Positions 1 through 7,575 of a DNA stretch of 64,000 nt are shown here, piece after piece. The position numbers were made by a program, and so were the translations under genes. The notes beneath the pieces were generated by a model. The model was not told the origin of the DNA. It was given only the letters and a program-made list of their open reading frames with translations, and did not search any database. Source of the DNA: an uncultured Barnesiella sp. (GTDB taxonomy: Bacteria; Bacteroidota; Bacteroidia; Bacteroidales; Barnesiellaceae); the NCBI GenBank assembly GCA_944320015.1, contig CALUFO010000005.1, positions 24,001 through 88,000 of the forward strand, given 5' to 3'. Each line of letters opens with the position of its first letter. Within the stretch, counting starts at the first letter, position 1.

Positions 1-390
1 TACTTTCACAGGAAGCTCGGCAAACAAAACCGTTTCGGTCGAAGCGTCGGATACCACTTCGACAACCATACCCTCTTTCAAGAAATCGACTCCCGTAATC
101 AACTCTTTGTTGATAATGATGTCGTCCCAAGTCTCTTGGTTCAAGAAATGATAGTGCTCTCCCTCGTTATAAGAGAACTGGTAGGGGCGACGCTCTACCC
201 GCACATCTTCCAGTTTTTCGCCTATATTGAAGCGGCGTTCCAGCACACGACCCGATACCACATCTTTCAGTTTCGTACGCATAATCGTGTTGCCTTTACC
301 CGGCTTTACATGTAAAAATTCCACACAGAAATAGAGCTTCCCGTCCAAACGGATACAAGTTCCGTTTTTAATGTCTTGCGAGTTAATCAT
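1..390 (-). CDS. efp: Elongation factor P (3' end beyond window)
   Basis: Reading down from the ATG at 390 gives 130 codons open to the window edge, beginning MINSQDIKNGTCIRLDGKLY. This matches the N-terminal KOW-like and first OB domains of EF-P, which binds stalled ribosomes and promotes peptide bonds at polyproline stretches. The segment HVKPGKGNTIMRTKLKD is the tip-loop region; the lysine in PGKG is where EF-P is post-translationally modified in many bacteria. The full family length is near 188 residues, so about a third is missing. The gene is divergent from rpmH and has its own consensus promoter at 451-481. Confidence 0.93.
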   Translation of the reverse strand, partial: MINSQDIKNGTCIRLDGKLYFCVEFLHVKPGKGNTIMRTKLKDVVSGRVLERRFNIGEKLEDVRVERRPYQFSYNEGEHYHFLNQETWDDIIINKELITGVDFLKEGMVVEVVSDASTETVLFAELPVKV

Positions 391-450
391 ACTTGTTATT
401 TATTTTTATTTTGTATTTATATTATTCTTTGTCCCTGAGTTTTCCGCATG

Positions 451-481
451 CAAAAGTATATCAAATCGGCAAATTCTCAAA
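451..481 (-). promoter_or_regulatory. efp promoter
   Basis: On the minus strand TTTG (478-481) lies 19 bases before TACTTTTG (451-458), matching the Bacteroidota -33/-7 consensus TTTG-N19-TAnnTTTG. It sits about 60 bases before the efp start and is divergent from the rpmH promoter. Confidence 0.7.
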
Positions 482-508
482 AAGAAATCCCCAAAAATGG
501 CTCAACTC

Positions 509-539
509 TTGGTTTATTAAAAAAAAGTATCTATTTTTG
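509..539 (+). promoter_or_regulatory. rpmH promoter
   Basis: TTG at 509-511, then 20 bases, then TATTTTTG at 532-539. This is a consensus Bacteroidota promoter about 40 bases before the rpmH ATG. Confidence 0.7.
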
Positions 540-580
540 CAGTCCGAAAAAAGAATAATAACGATAAAAATATAACGGCA

Positions 581-736
581 ATGAAAAGAACATTTCAACC
601 TTCGAACAGAAAAAGAATAAACAAACACGGATTCCGTTTGAGAATGTCTACGGCAAACGGCCGTCGCGTATTGGCCAGCCGCCGCGCCAAAGGGCGTGCT
701 AAATTGACGGTTTCGGACGAAAGACACCCGTTCTAA
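581..736 (+). CDS. rpmH: 50S ribosomal protein L34
   Basis: A 51-codon gene beginning [19 protein letters not shown] and ending SDERHPF. It carries the L34 signature: KRTFQPS at the N-terminus, a KHGFRxRM core and a run of Arg/Lys ([16 protein letters not shown]). The family is 44-53 residues and binds 23S rRNA in the large subunit. It is monocistronic here, with a clear promoter upstream and a strong hairpin terminator downstream, and is divergent from efp. Confidence 0.96.
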   Translation: MKRTFQPSNRKRINKHGFRLRMSTANGRRVLASRRAKGRAKLTVSDERHPF

Positions 737-756
737 ACAGTTTGTTTCCAACATAT

Positions 757-792
757 AAAAGAGGCTGTTTCCACGACGAGACAGCCTCTTTT
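757..792. terminator. Bidirectional terminator between rpmH and the PAP2 gene
   Basis: AAAAGAGGCTGT (757-768) pairs perfectly with ACAGCCTCTTTT (781-792) around a 12-base loop. A-tract and T-tract flank both sides, so it can stop rpmH (+) and the convergent PAP2 gene (-). Confidence 0.85.
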
Positions 793-818
793 ATCATATC
801 CTTATATTATCAGACCGT

Positions 819-2129
819 TCAAAACAGGATATTGGCCGACGCTCCCCATGTGAGCGAATGAATGGTCCTGTTGCCCGACATCGGCTCGACAATGCCCAAC
901 GCCGAGGAGGGCGTCAACTGGAATGTGCCCGACGTCGCGGCGTAATCACAGAAAAACCGGGCTCCGAAATTCCGCTTCATCACATACCCTATCGACACAC
1001 CCGTTGTCCACACAAAACCGTCGTTATCGATTCTTATATCCTCCCGGCCAAGCGAGTGATTGGGGATATAGCTATACCCCGCCAGCGCTTTGCACCCCAC
1101 CGACAGCCGGTTTGTAAACGGGTAGGAAAAATAAGCGCCGGCCATGGCTCGACCCTCATTGATCGCTTCGAGGGAAATATCGGTGCGGTTTTCGAGGGAT
1201 ACCGGTAGATTCGACACCGTAGCCAACCCGCCGCAACCGATATAGCGGTTAAAGAAATAGGCGCCCTCCACACCTATGCGGCTTCCCACTCCGGTGCGAG
1301 CCGTCAGCCCGTCGGCCAGTTCGATCTTCCCCAGTCCCGAGATGAAACCCATATAAAGCCCAAAAAACGACGGCCGTTCCAATAACGGATAGTACCGGGT
1401 GTCTTCAAAATTGAGACCCTTATCCTTGAAAATCAAATCGGCCAGATAATACCCCAACTCGGTCGACAGGATACCGATTCCGGCACCGGCCAACACATCG
1501 GAGAGCCAATGCCTGTTGTTCAACTGGCGGCTCACCCCCGTTATCGCCGCCATCGTAAAGGCCGAAACGCTATACCACGGGCTGCGGTCGCCATACTCTT
1601 TGTGCATCATCATGGCGGTCATGAAGGCCGTCGCCGTATGTCCCGAGGGAAACGACTTGTAATTGCTCCCGTCGGGGCGCTGCACATGAGCCGTATATTT
1701 AATCGTATTGACCACCGTGGCCATAATCGCCGCCGAAAAAGCGTCGGAGACCAACATGCGCCCCCACGAACTGCGGCTTTCCACACCGAAGCCTTTCAAC
1801 CCCAGCATCACCGCGGCCGGAGCATATTGCAAATAATCGTCATACTTGTAATGGAAATTGGGCGCATAGTCGTCACGCAACTGGCGGAACCTGTCACGCC
1901 CCGGCATGACCGCCACGCCCGCCACGACCAGCGGCACTCCTATATAGGTCATCTGGAACCACTTCTTCGATGTGATATCAAAGGTTTTCTTGTCGTGCAG
2001 CGGCGGGTCGACCAACGGCCGCAAATCGGCCACGCTATCGTTTCCCGTCGTCACGAGCGACACGGCGCCGCCCTTGAAAACCGTCGTCAAAAGCAACACG
2101 GCGACCAAACTTCTTACTATGAACTTCAT
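819..2129 (-). CDS. PAP2-family phosphatase with C-terminal barrel-like domain
   Basis: A 436-residue protein with an N-terminal signal peptide (about residues 1-22). The PAP2 domain (about 75-235) has all three acid phosphatase motifs: KYTAHVQRP, then SFPSGH, then SRQLNNRHWLSD, whose two histidines and arginine form the vanadate-type active site. Such enzymes remove phosphate from lipid phosphates such as undecaprenyl pyrophosphate or phosphatidic acid. The last 180 residues are different: alternating aromatic/glycine-rich strands (FFGLYMGFISG, VGCKALAGYSYIP) ending in ANILF, as in outer-membrane beta-barrels. I infer a periplasmic phosphatase attached to a barrel. The substrate is unknown. 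Confidence 0.82.
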   Translation of the reverse strand: MKFIVRSLVAVLLLTTVFKGGAVSLVTTGNDSVADLRPLVDPPLHDKKTFDITSKKWFQMTYIGVPLVVAGVAVMPGRDRFRQLRDDYAPNFHYKYDDYLQYAPAAVMLGLKGFGVESRSSWGRMLVSDAFSAAIMATVVNTIKYTAHVQRPDGSNYKSFPSGHTATAFMTAMMMHKEYGDRSPWYSVSAFTMAAITGVSRQLNNRHWLSDVLAGAGIGILSTELGYYLADLIFKDKGLNFEDTRYYPLLERPSFFGLYMGFISGLGKIELADGLTARTGVGSRIGVEGAYFFNRYIGCGGLATVSNLPVSLENRTDISLEAINEGRAMAGAYFSYPFTNRLSVGCKALAGYSYIPNHSLGREDIRIDNDGFVWTTGVSIGYVMKRNFGARFFCDYAATSGTFQLTPSSALGIVEPMSGNRTIHSLTWGASANILF

Positions 2130-2213
2130 TCTATCAGACTCTTAGCTGTAATAAAAAGACAGAGCAAAGTTCTGCCTTTTATTCCATTTATCCAAAAAAC
2201 AGGGTCGAATATC

Positions 2214-5200
2214 TTAAACCGCCACCAATTTACCCAAGGTGACATACCAGATAAATCCCGACACCCGGGGATAACCCATCTCCTCGATCAATTCGACATA
2301 GGTGCTTACCTGCTTCTTGTACGAAGCCCGTTCCACGCCTCCGAACTTATAATCCACGACGATAACCTCGTCGCCTGTCTCGACAACCCGGTCGGGGCGA
2401 TAAAACGAACCGTCGGGTCGCAAAATCTCCCGTTCGGCCCACACTTTCACCCCGGGCGAAAACCACGGTTTCACCCGTTCGTCCGAGAGCCAACGCACGA
2501 TGTTCCCGCGAGTTTCCGCAGCCTCCCCCTCCGACAATTCGCCCGTATCGACAAACGAGGCAATCGTGTCGTCCACGCCATCGAGCGTCTCGACACCGCT
2601 CAAAATCCGGTGCATGAGCGTGCCATACGCCCGGTCTTTCCCCTCGCCGAAAACACCTTTTCCCTGTAATCGCAGGTGAAGCCGCCGCCCCGGGTCGATT
2701 GCCCGGTAAGCCCCGGCAAAAACCCGGGAAACCGACGATTGAGACTCCTCCTTCCGGCGCGCCGGGCGCCAGTCGCCGCCGCTCTCGTAGCGCAGTTCCC
2801 CGCCATCGCCTCCCTCCGGGAACAAAATCTCGTTCAGCAGCGCCGAGACCTCCCCAAACCGCACCTTTCTCGCCCGGTTTTTAAGAGCCGGAGCAAAAAT
2901 ATGAAGTTCCTCCTCGGCTCGGGTAAAAGCCACATAAGCGATATTGAGGTTATCGATATAGGCGTGCATCTTTTCCCTGAAATATTCGGGAGCGTAATAG
3001 GTCTGAGCCAATGATTTTCCATACCGCAACGGCACGATTGGGAGCAAAGAGAAAGGCTTGTCATGGGTACGGCACCAAATAAAGTTGGTCTTGTCGGAAC
3101 GATGGTTCAGTTCCCAATTGCAAAAAGGAATAATCACCACTTTGAATTCAAGCCCCTTCGATTTGTGAATGGTCATCACCCGCATGGCGTCCTGCTCCTG
3201 CGGGGTCGTCACCGACAATTTATCCTCATTGTCGCCCCACCACGTCAGGAAGGAAGCCACGTCGGCCGCATGGTTGCGGCAATACTCCAACACATAATCC
3301 TGAAAAGCCTGTATATACACCCGCTCTCCTTCGTTCTCGTCATCGTCCGAGAAACGGGCGATGATGCGTTCGCACATTTCGAACAGCGGTTCTTGGCCGA
3401 TGCGCTCGACAAATCGCAGAAAATCATCGTCGAGATGAGAGTCCATACGCTCCCGATTCTCGAAATAGGAAAGCATATCGGCCGACTCGTCGCCCCGCGC
3501 CGATTTGCGCCGGTTATACTCATACACCGCCACAACCCTGTTCAGCTCTACCGACGGGTCTTGGATATACCGCAAAATCCCTATCACCAAATTGACAAGC
3601 GGCGAGTTTTTTATCAACAGCGATTCGCTCGATATGACGTCGTAGCGGTAACGGGTGTCGGTATTCTCGTCGTTCAATCGCAGCAACAAATCCACCAACA
3701 GGGTTCCCTCCCGGGCCGTTCTTGTCAAAAAAGTAATATCGCCGGGCGAATATCCCCGGTCTTGCAAATCTTTCAACAAATCGGGGATACGCGACAATGC
3801 CTCGTCATAGAAATCGGAATCTTTGTCCGATTCCCACACGGTCACCGAGACACGGCCGCTCCGGGTGCGGTTCGACTCAGCCACCTCCTGCCGGGTATCG
3901 GCATAAGCCTTCTCTATTTTTACCTCGAAATCGCCCCCGACCAAGGCCGACTCCTCCACCTCACGCTCCAAATCCTCCTGTAACAACCGGGAAGCCTCGC
4001 CGAAGATAAGGTTGTTAAACTCGACCACCCGGGCGCAACTGCGATAGTTCGTGCCCATGGTGCTCTCGCTATACTGCGACGACTTGAACTGCGACTGTAT
4101 CCCTTCATTGAGCAGCGACCAATCGGAATTGCGCCAGCGATATATGCTTTGCTTCACATCGCCCACAATCAAGTCGGTGTGGCCGTGGCTCAGACTCTCG
4201 CCTATGAGCGGAGCGAAATTACGCCATTGCAGATTGGACGTATCCTGAAACTCGTCGATCATGAAATGATCGACCCGGGTTCCTATCTTCTCGTAAATGA
4301 AAGGGGCGTCGCTCTCGTTGATAACGGCATTGAGAATGCCGGCCGTATCGGATAGCAACAGCACATTATGCTCCTTTTCATACTCCTCGATGCGGCGGTC
4401 TATATCGACCAATATCCCCAAGGCATAAATATATTTCGCACTTTGCACCGCCGTGTTATACCGCACATAAGGAGTCTCAAAGTCGGCCACAATCTCCCGC
4501 ATCACCGGGTTAAGCTCGGCATACAAGGCCTCGATACAGGCGGGCACATCGCTTTTCCCGAACCAGTTGTCACGATTATCGACATTCGTTCTGAATGTCT
4601 GGGTAGGGGGATCTATCCGCCCTGCGGCCAGCTTGGCAAAGTAGAGCGCCCACGAGCGGCTCTTCCCTTTGAACTGCTCGGGAGCGACGCCATGCCGCTC
4701 GAGAATCTCCACCGCCGTTTTGCCCAGTTTGCGCAGGAGCGACTCAAACTCGGCGCAAATACGGCGCATCTCCTTCAAATAACTGTCGAGAACCGATTTG
4801 TCTTTGATTTGCGCAAGAATCGAAGCGCGGAACATTTTGTAATTCTCCTTCGACAGTTCTCCGGCCAACTCCCGCAAATCGTCTTTCCGTTCGGCTCGGT
4901 TTCCCAAGCTCCACCAATTGCCCGACTCGATGCGCTCCTCGGCATAATGAATCAACCAATCGAGCAATCCTCGCTGCCCCGCATCGGACAACTCGGAGTA
5001 CATGCGGTCGATAGCCGTCGCCGTCACGAAATCGTTGTCCATCTCTATTTCGAAACTTCCTTGCAATCCCACTTCACGAGTGAAGTTCCGCAGAACCTGC
5101 TGAAAAAACCGGTCGATCGTACTGATATGGAAATAGGTAAAATCGTGCAGCAACACATACAAAGTCTCGGCGGCGATTCCCTGTATCCGGTCGGGCGGGC

Positions 5201-5471
5201 AATCAAACAACCGGCATAATTCGCCGAGATACGGCGAACGCTCTGTCTCATGCGCCAGTATATCCAACTGAGCCACGATACGCCGCTTCATCTCCTCGGT
5301 GGCCTTATTGGTAAAAGTCACCGCCATGATGCGCCGATGCGCCGAATCGCTCTTTTTGTAAATCCGATAGCGACCCTGCTCGTCTCTATACCCCAGCAAC
5401 AATTTTATGTATTCGAGCGTAAGCGTATAGGTTTTTCCCGACCCCGCCGAAGCCTTATAAATGTGTAACAT
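2214..5471 (-). CDS. UvrD/RecB-type helicase-nuclease (AddA-like)
   Basis: A 1085-residue superfamily 1 helicase with a C-terminal nuclease. Motifs in order: Walker A ASAGSGKT at residues 7-14; DEFQD near residue 405; GDVKQSIYRWR; TNYRS; VMTIHKSKGLEFKVV; and AYVAFTRAEEELHIF. At the C-terminus YGTLMHRIL, PDRVVE, VVDYKFG (near 1038) and KKQVSTYVELI form a RecB/AddA PD-(D/E)XK nuclease with its QxxxY motif. It probably resects double-strand breaks as the AddA half of an AddAB enzyme. No AddB-like partner is in the window. The upstream neighbour, 4 bases away on the same strand, is a SUI1-like gene, so the two are probably co-transcribed. Confidence 0.88.
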   Translation of the reverse strand: MLHIYKASAGSGKTYTLTLEYIKLLLGYRDEQGRYRIYKKSDSAHRRIMAVTFTNKATEEMKRRIVAQLDILAHETERSPYLGELCRLFDCPPDRIQGIAAETLYVLLHDFTYFHISTIDRFFQQVLRNFTREVGLQGSFEIEMDNDFVTATAIDRMYSELSDAGQRGLLDWLIHYAEERIESGNWWSLGNRAERKDDLRELAGELSKENYKMFRASILAQIKDKSVLDSYLKEMRRICAEFESLLRKLGKTAVEILERHGVAPEQFKGKSRSWALYFAKLAAGRIDPPTQTFRTNVDNRDNWFGKSDVPACIEALYAELNPVMREIVADFETPYVRYNTAVQSAKYIYALGILVDIDRRIEEYEKEHNVLLLSDTAGILNAVINESDAPFIYEKIGTRVDHFMIDEFQDTSNLQWRNFAPLIGESLSHGHTDLIVGDVKQSIYRWRNSDWSLLNEGIQSQFKSSQYSESTMGTNYRSCARVVEFNNLIFGEASRLLQEDLEREVEESALVGGDFEVKIEKAYADTRQEVAESNRTRSGRVSVTVWESDKDSDFYDEALSRIPDLLKDLQDRGYSPGDITFLTRTAREGTLLVDLLLRLNDENTDTRYRYDVISSESLLIKNSPLVNLVIGILRYIQDPSVELNRVVAVYEYNRRKSARGDESADMLSYFENRERMDSHLDDDFLRFVERIGQEPLFEMCERIIARFSDDDENEGERVYIQAFQDYVLEYCRNHAADVASFLTWWGDNEDKLSVTTPQEQDAMRVMTIHKSKGLEFKVVIIPFCNWELNHRSDKTNFIWCRTHDKPFSLLPIVPLRYGKSLAQTYYAPEYFREKMHAYIDNLNIAYVAFTRAEEELHIFAPALKNRARKVRFGEVSALLNEILFPEGGDGGELRYESGGDWRPARRKEESQSSVSRVFAGAYRAIDPGRRLHLRLQGKGVFGEGKDRAYGTLMHRILSGVETLDGVDDTIASFVDTGELSEGEAAETRGNIVRWLSDERVKPWFSPGVKVWAEREILRPDGSFYRPDRVVETGDEVIVVDYKFGGVERASYKKQVSTYVELIEEMGYPRVSGFIWYVTLGKLVAV

Positions 5472-5475
5472 ATCC

Positions 5476-5820
5476 TCAAATGATACGAGCCTTGTACCCC
5501 TCCGACAACAAAATATCCAACACCTTTTGACGGAAATCGCCCTGTATCAATATCTCTCCGTCTTTGTCCGAGCCACCCACGCCGCATCGGGTCTTCAACA
5601 CCTTTGCCAGCGATTTCAAGTCCTCGGCTCTACCCACAAAACCGGTAACGAGAGTCACCGATTTCCCGCCCCGATTGCGCTTGTCGAGCGATATACGCAA
5701 CTGCTGCTTACCCGGTTCCAACGTATCGCACTCTTCCTCCCCTTCGACTTCAAACTTAAAATCGGGATTCGTCGAGTAAACGATATTCAACCGGTCTTTC
5801 CAATCATTATTCTTTTTCAT
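5476..5820 (-). CDS. SUI1/YciH-family translation initiation factor
   Basis: A 114-residue protein if started at the ATG at 5820 (MKKNNDWKDRLNIVYSTN). A longer in-frame start at 5880 would read through the promoter module, so I reject it. The core LRISLDKRNRGGKSVTLVTGF followed by LAKVLKTRCGVGGSDKDGEILIQGD is the SUI1/eIF1-like fold: RGGK.VT, then C.G.GG..K.GEI..QGD. Bacterial members (YciH) can influence start-codon fidelity in vitro, but their role in vivo is poorly defined. It precedes the AddA-like gene by 4 bases. Confidence 0.88.
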   Translation of the reverse strand: MKKNNDWKDRLNIVYSTNPDFKFEVEGEEECDTLEPGKQQLRISLDKRNRGGKSVTLVTGFVGRAEDLKSLAKVLKTRCGVGGSDKDGEILIQGDFRQKVLDILLSEGYKARII

Positions 5821-5848
5821 CTCCTCGATATACTCAATTATATTTTTT

Positions 5849-5930
5849 GTAAAAATAGTGAAAGGTGAGCGCAGAGACAAATTGGAAACGAAGTTTTTAA
5901 ATTTGCTTTTGTCGAACCGCCTCCTATTTT
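5849..5930 (-). promoter_or_regulatory. Promoter module copy 1 (SUI1-like gene)
   Basis: On the minus strand TTTG-N20-TATTTTTA sits inside a conserved block CTCACCTTTCACTATTTTT. An inverted repeat with CAAATT/AATTTG arms precedes it, and a degenerate left flank (GGAGGCGGTTCGAC) lies at the far end. It is the first of six related modules in the window and starts about 30 bases before the SUI1-like ATG. Confidence 0.6.
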
Positions 5931-5931
5931 A

Positions 5932-6380
5932 TTTAAACCCCTCCGTCACTGCGTGCCACCTCCCCTATATTTTGCTTCGCAAAACACAGAGGAGGAGTTT
6001 AAAAGTATCGCCTTGTCACACAAAGAGGGCGTTTAAAAGAAGGGATAGGCGAGAACTATCTTCACTTCTCCTCTGTGTCACGAAGTGATATAGGGGAGAA
6101 ACCGAGGGACGGCAGTTCCGAGGAGAGGGGTTAGAGAAAATAACGGCAAGCGAGTCCGGCAGGGAAAACCGCCTTTATCGGGCCGGGAGGGCGCCTGCCG
6201 GCGGGGGAATCCGGGCGAGGACTGTCTGAGCGAAGCGAGTTCCGCAGCCCCCGACGGCAGCAGCAGCGACCGAGCGAATATGCCCGATAACAGCGGCGGC
6301 GCTTCTTGGTTCGTTCTTCTCGCTGTTGAGAAGAATGAACAAATCCACAGCTTCTCTGCCGAGCGGTTTAGCGGTTTAAA
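5932..6380 (+). repeat. Composite hairpin repeat, copy A
   Basis: Bounded by TTTAAAC at the left and GGTTTAAA at the right. It contains a module hairpin at 5961-5998 (tip TTTTGC-TTC-GCAAAA), a second at 6062-6098 (tip GTCAC-GAA-GTGAT), and the 190-base core at 6154-6344. The core ends in a long hairpin (GTTCGTTCTTCTC pairing with GAGAAGAATGAAC). No gene is present: short ORFs through it are byproducts. It separates the SUI1 promoter from the ompH 3' end. Confidence 0.85.
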
Positions 6381-6384
6381 TATA

Positions 6385-6417
6385 CAAGACCCGCCACTTG
6401 TGCGGTGGCAGGTCTTG
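6385..6417 (-). terminator. Terminator-like hairpin after the OmpH-like gene
   Basis: CAAGACC (6385-6391) pairs with GGTCTTG (6411-6417), and GCCAC with GTGGC inside. It lies 26 bases past the ompH stop. The T-tract on the minus strand is weak (TATATTT). Confidence 0.55.
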
Positions 6418-6443
6418 GGTGAAAAAGATGTGATAGTATTTTT

Positions 6444-7043
6444 TTATTTCTTGGCCGCGTTGTATCTCTTGTTCAACAACTCTACGACTTCGTTGGTGAT
6501 GTCGTATGCGGGGTTGATATAGAGCGTGCTGGCGTTGTTGAAGATGGCTTCGTAGCGTTTGTCGGCGTTGTACTCTTTGATGAAGTTGTTGATGGAGTCG
6601 TTCATTTGCATGAGCATTTTTTGTTGTTCCAGCAAGTTCTCATTTTCGAGCCGTTGGGCATACTCTTGCAAGTCGGCGGCTTTCTTTTCCAGTCGTTGAT
6701 ACTCTTGTTGGGCTCTTTCGGGGGAAAGGAAAGCATTGTTTTGATATTTGCGTTGGAAATCGTCTTGCTCGTTTTTAAGTTGGCGAGCTTTTTCGTTGAT
6801 AGAAGCCCGGGCGTTTTCCTGCTTGTTGATCATCTTTTCGTTGAGATCTTTTGCATAGTTGTATTTGGAGAGCAAAGAATCTACGTTGATGTAAGCGATG
6901 GGCAGTTTGTTCCCGAACGAAACGGTTTCGGGCCCGTCGGTTGCGGCTTGATTGGGAGTAGCTTGTTTATTGCCGCATTGTACCATCAAAAAAGATAAGG
7001 CAACCACAGCGGTGAGTCGGATTGCAAAAGTAAAAGTCTTCAT
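6444..7043 (-). CDS. OmpH/Skp-family periplasmic chaperone, lipoprotein form
   Basis: A 199-residue protein. Residues 1-23 form a lipoprotein signal (hydrophobic run ending LMVQC, Cys23 the likely acylation site). A short Thr/Pro-rich linker follows, then IAYINVDSLLSKYNYAKDL, the start of the Skp fold, and a long helical coiled coil (about residues 65-155: NEKARQLKNEQDDFQRKYQ and onward). Skp proteins form trimers that hold unfolded outer-membrane proteins in the periplasm. A lipidated version would be tethered to a membrane. It follows the small membrane gene at 7057-7278 by 13 bases on the same strand. Confidence 0.85.
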   Translation of the reverse strand: MKTFTFAIRLTAVVALSFLMVQCGNKQATPNQAATDGPETVSFGNKLPIAYINVDSLLSKYNYAKDLNEKMINKQENARASINEKARQLKNEQDDFQRKYQNNAFLSPERAQQEYQRLEKKAADLQEYAQRLENENLLEQQKMLMQMNDSINNFIKEYNADKRYEAIFNNASTLYINPAYDITNEVVELLNKRYNAAKK

Positions 7044-7056
7044 AATTTTTTATGTA

Positions 7057-7278
7057 TCAGTCTAAATTTTTGTATCGGTTATTGGTGGTTTGTTCGCTTC
7101 GTTCCCGGGCGTCGGTCGAGACGGCGCAGGTGATTCCTCTTTCTCGCAACGGCTTACTGTCGCCGATGTGGGAACTTGGGAATTTCCCTCCTTTTACAAA
7201 GAAAACTCTTATTCCCAAAAGAAGGACTGCCAAAAGAAGGAACCCCGCGGTAAAAAGCAAAATATTCCACATTTTCAC
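7057..7278 (-). CDS. Small conserved membrane protein
   Basis: 73 residues: one N-terminal transmembrane helix (ILLFTAGFLLLAVLLLGI), then a soluble tail with KGGKFPSSHIGDSKPLRERG and GITCAVSTDARER. I recall similar short proteins with a (K/R)GG.FP..H.....L...GI.C...D pattern in other Bacteroidales, so I treat it as real although its function is unknown. It is co-directional with the OmpH-like gene 13 bases downstream. A minus-strand TATATTTG at 7432-7439 is a candidate -7 box with no clear -33. Confidence 0.65.
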   Translation of the reverse strand: MKMWNILLFTAGFLLLAVLLLGIRVFFVKGGKFPSSHIGDSKPLRERGITCAVSTDARERSEQTTNNRYKNLD

Positions 7279-7289
7279 TATATATTAAT

Positions 7290-7368
7290 AATATAGGATG
7301 CGCTTCGGCATAATCAAATTGAAAATTTTGTTTTCACTTGTTTCTGCACTCGCCTTTCACTATATTTG
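7290..7368 (+). promoter_or_regulatory. Promoter module copy 2 (pepD)
   Basis: Begins AATATAGGATGCGCTTCGGC and ends CTCGCCTTTCACTATATTTG, with -7 TATATTTG at 7361-7368 and a CTTG -33 at 7337-7340 (spacer 20). It points toward pepD, giving a leader of about 200 bases. The leader has a perfect 9-bp inverted repeat, AAAGATAAC (7380-7388) with GTTATCTTT (7417-7425). Confidence 0.6.
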
Positions 7369-7575
7369 TATAGTAAAAGAAAGATAACTCGTATCACTCA
7401 AAAATAGGGTCTTACTGTTATCTTTGCTGTGCAAATATAGGAAAGGAAAATGTGATTTTGCTCGAAGAATAAAATTATTTTGCCGACAGAATCGTGAAAT
7501 GCGCAAGATTTAACATAATTTTCTTCGAATATAGAAAGTTTTGCAATGAGCAAATTGTAACTAAAATATGAAAAT

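Noticed and set aside
461..754. 97-residue minus-strand ORF over rpmH
   Set aside because: It runs antisense through rpmH, its promoter and start; the plus strand encodes canonical L34.
4368..5219. 283-residue plus-strand ORF inside the AddA-like gene
   Set aside because: Shadow of the helicase; no motif and no start context.
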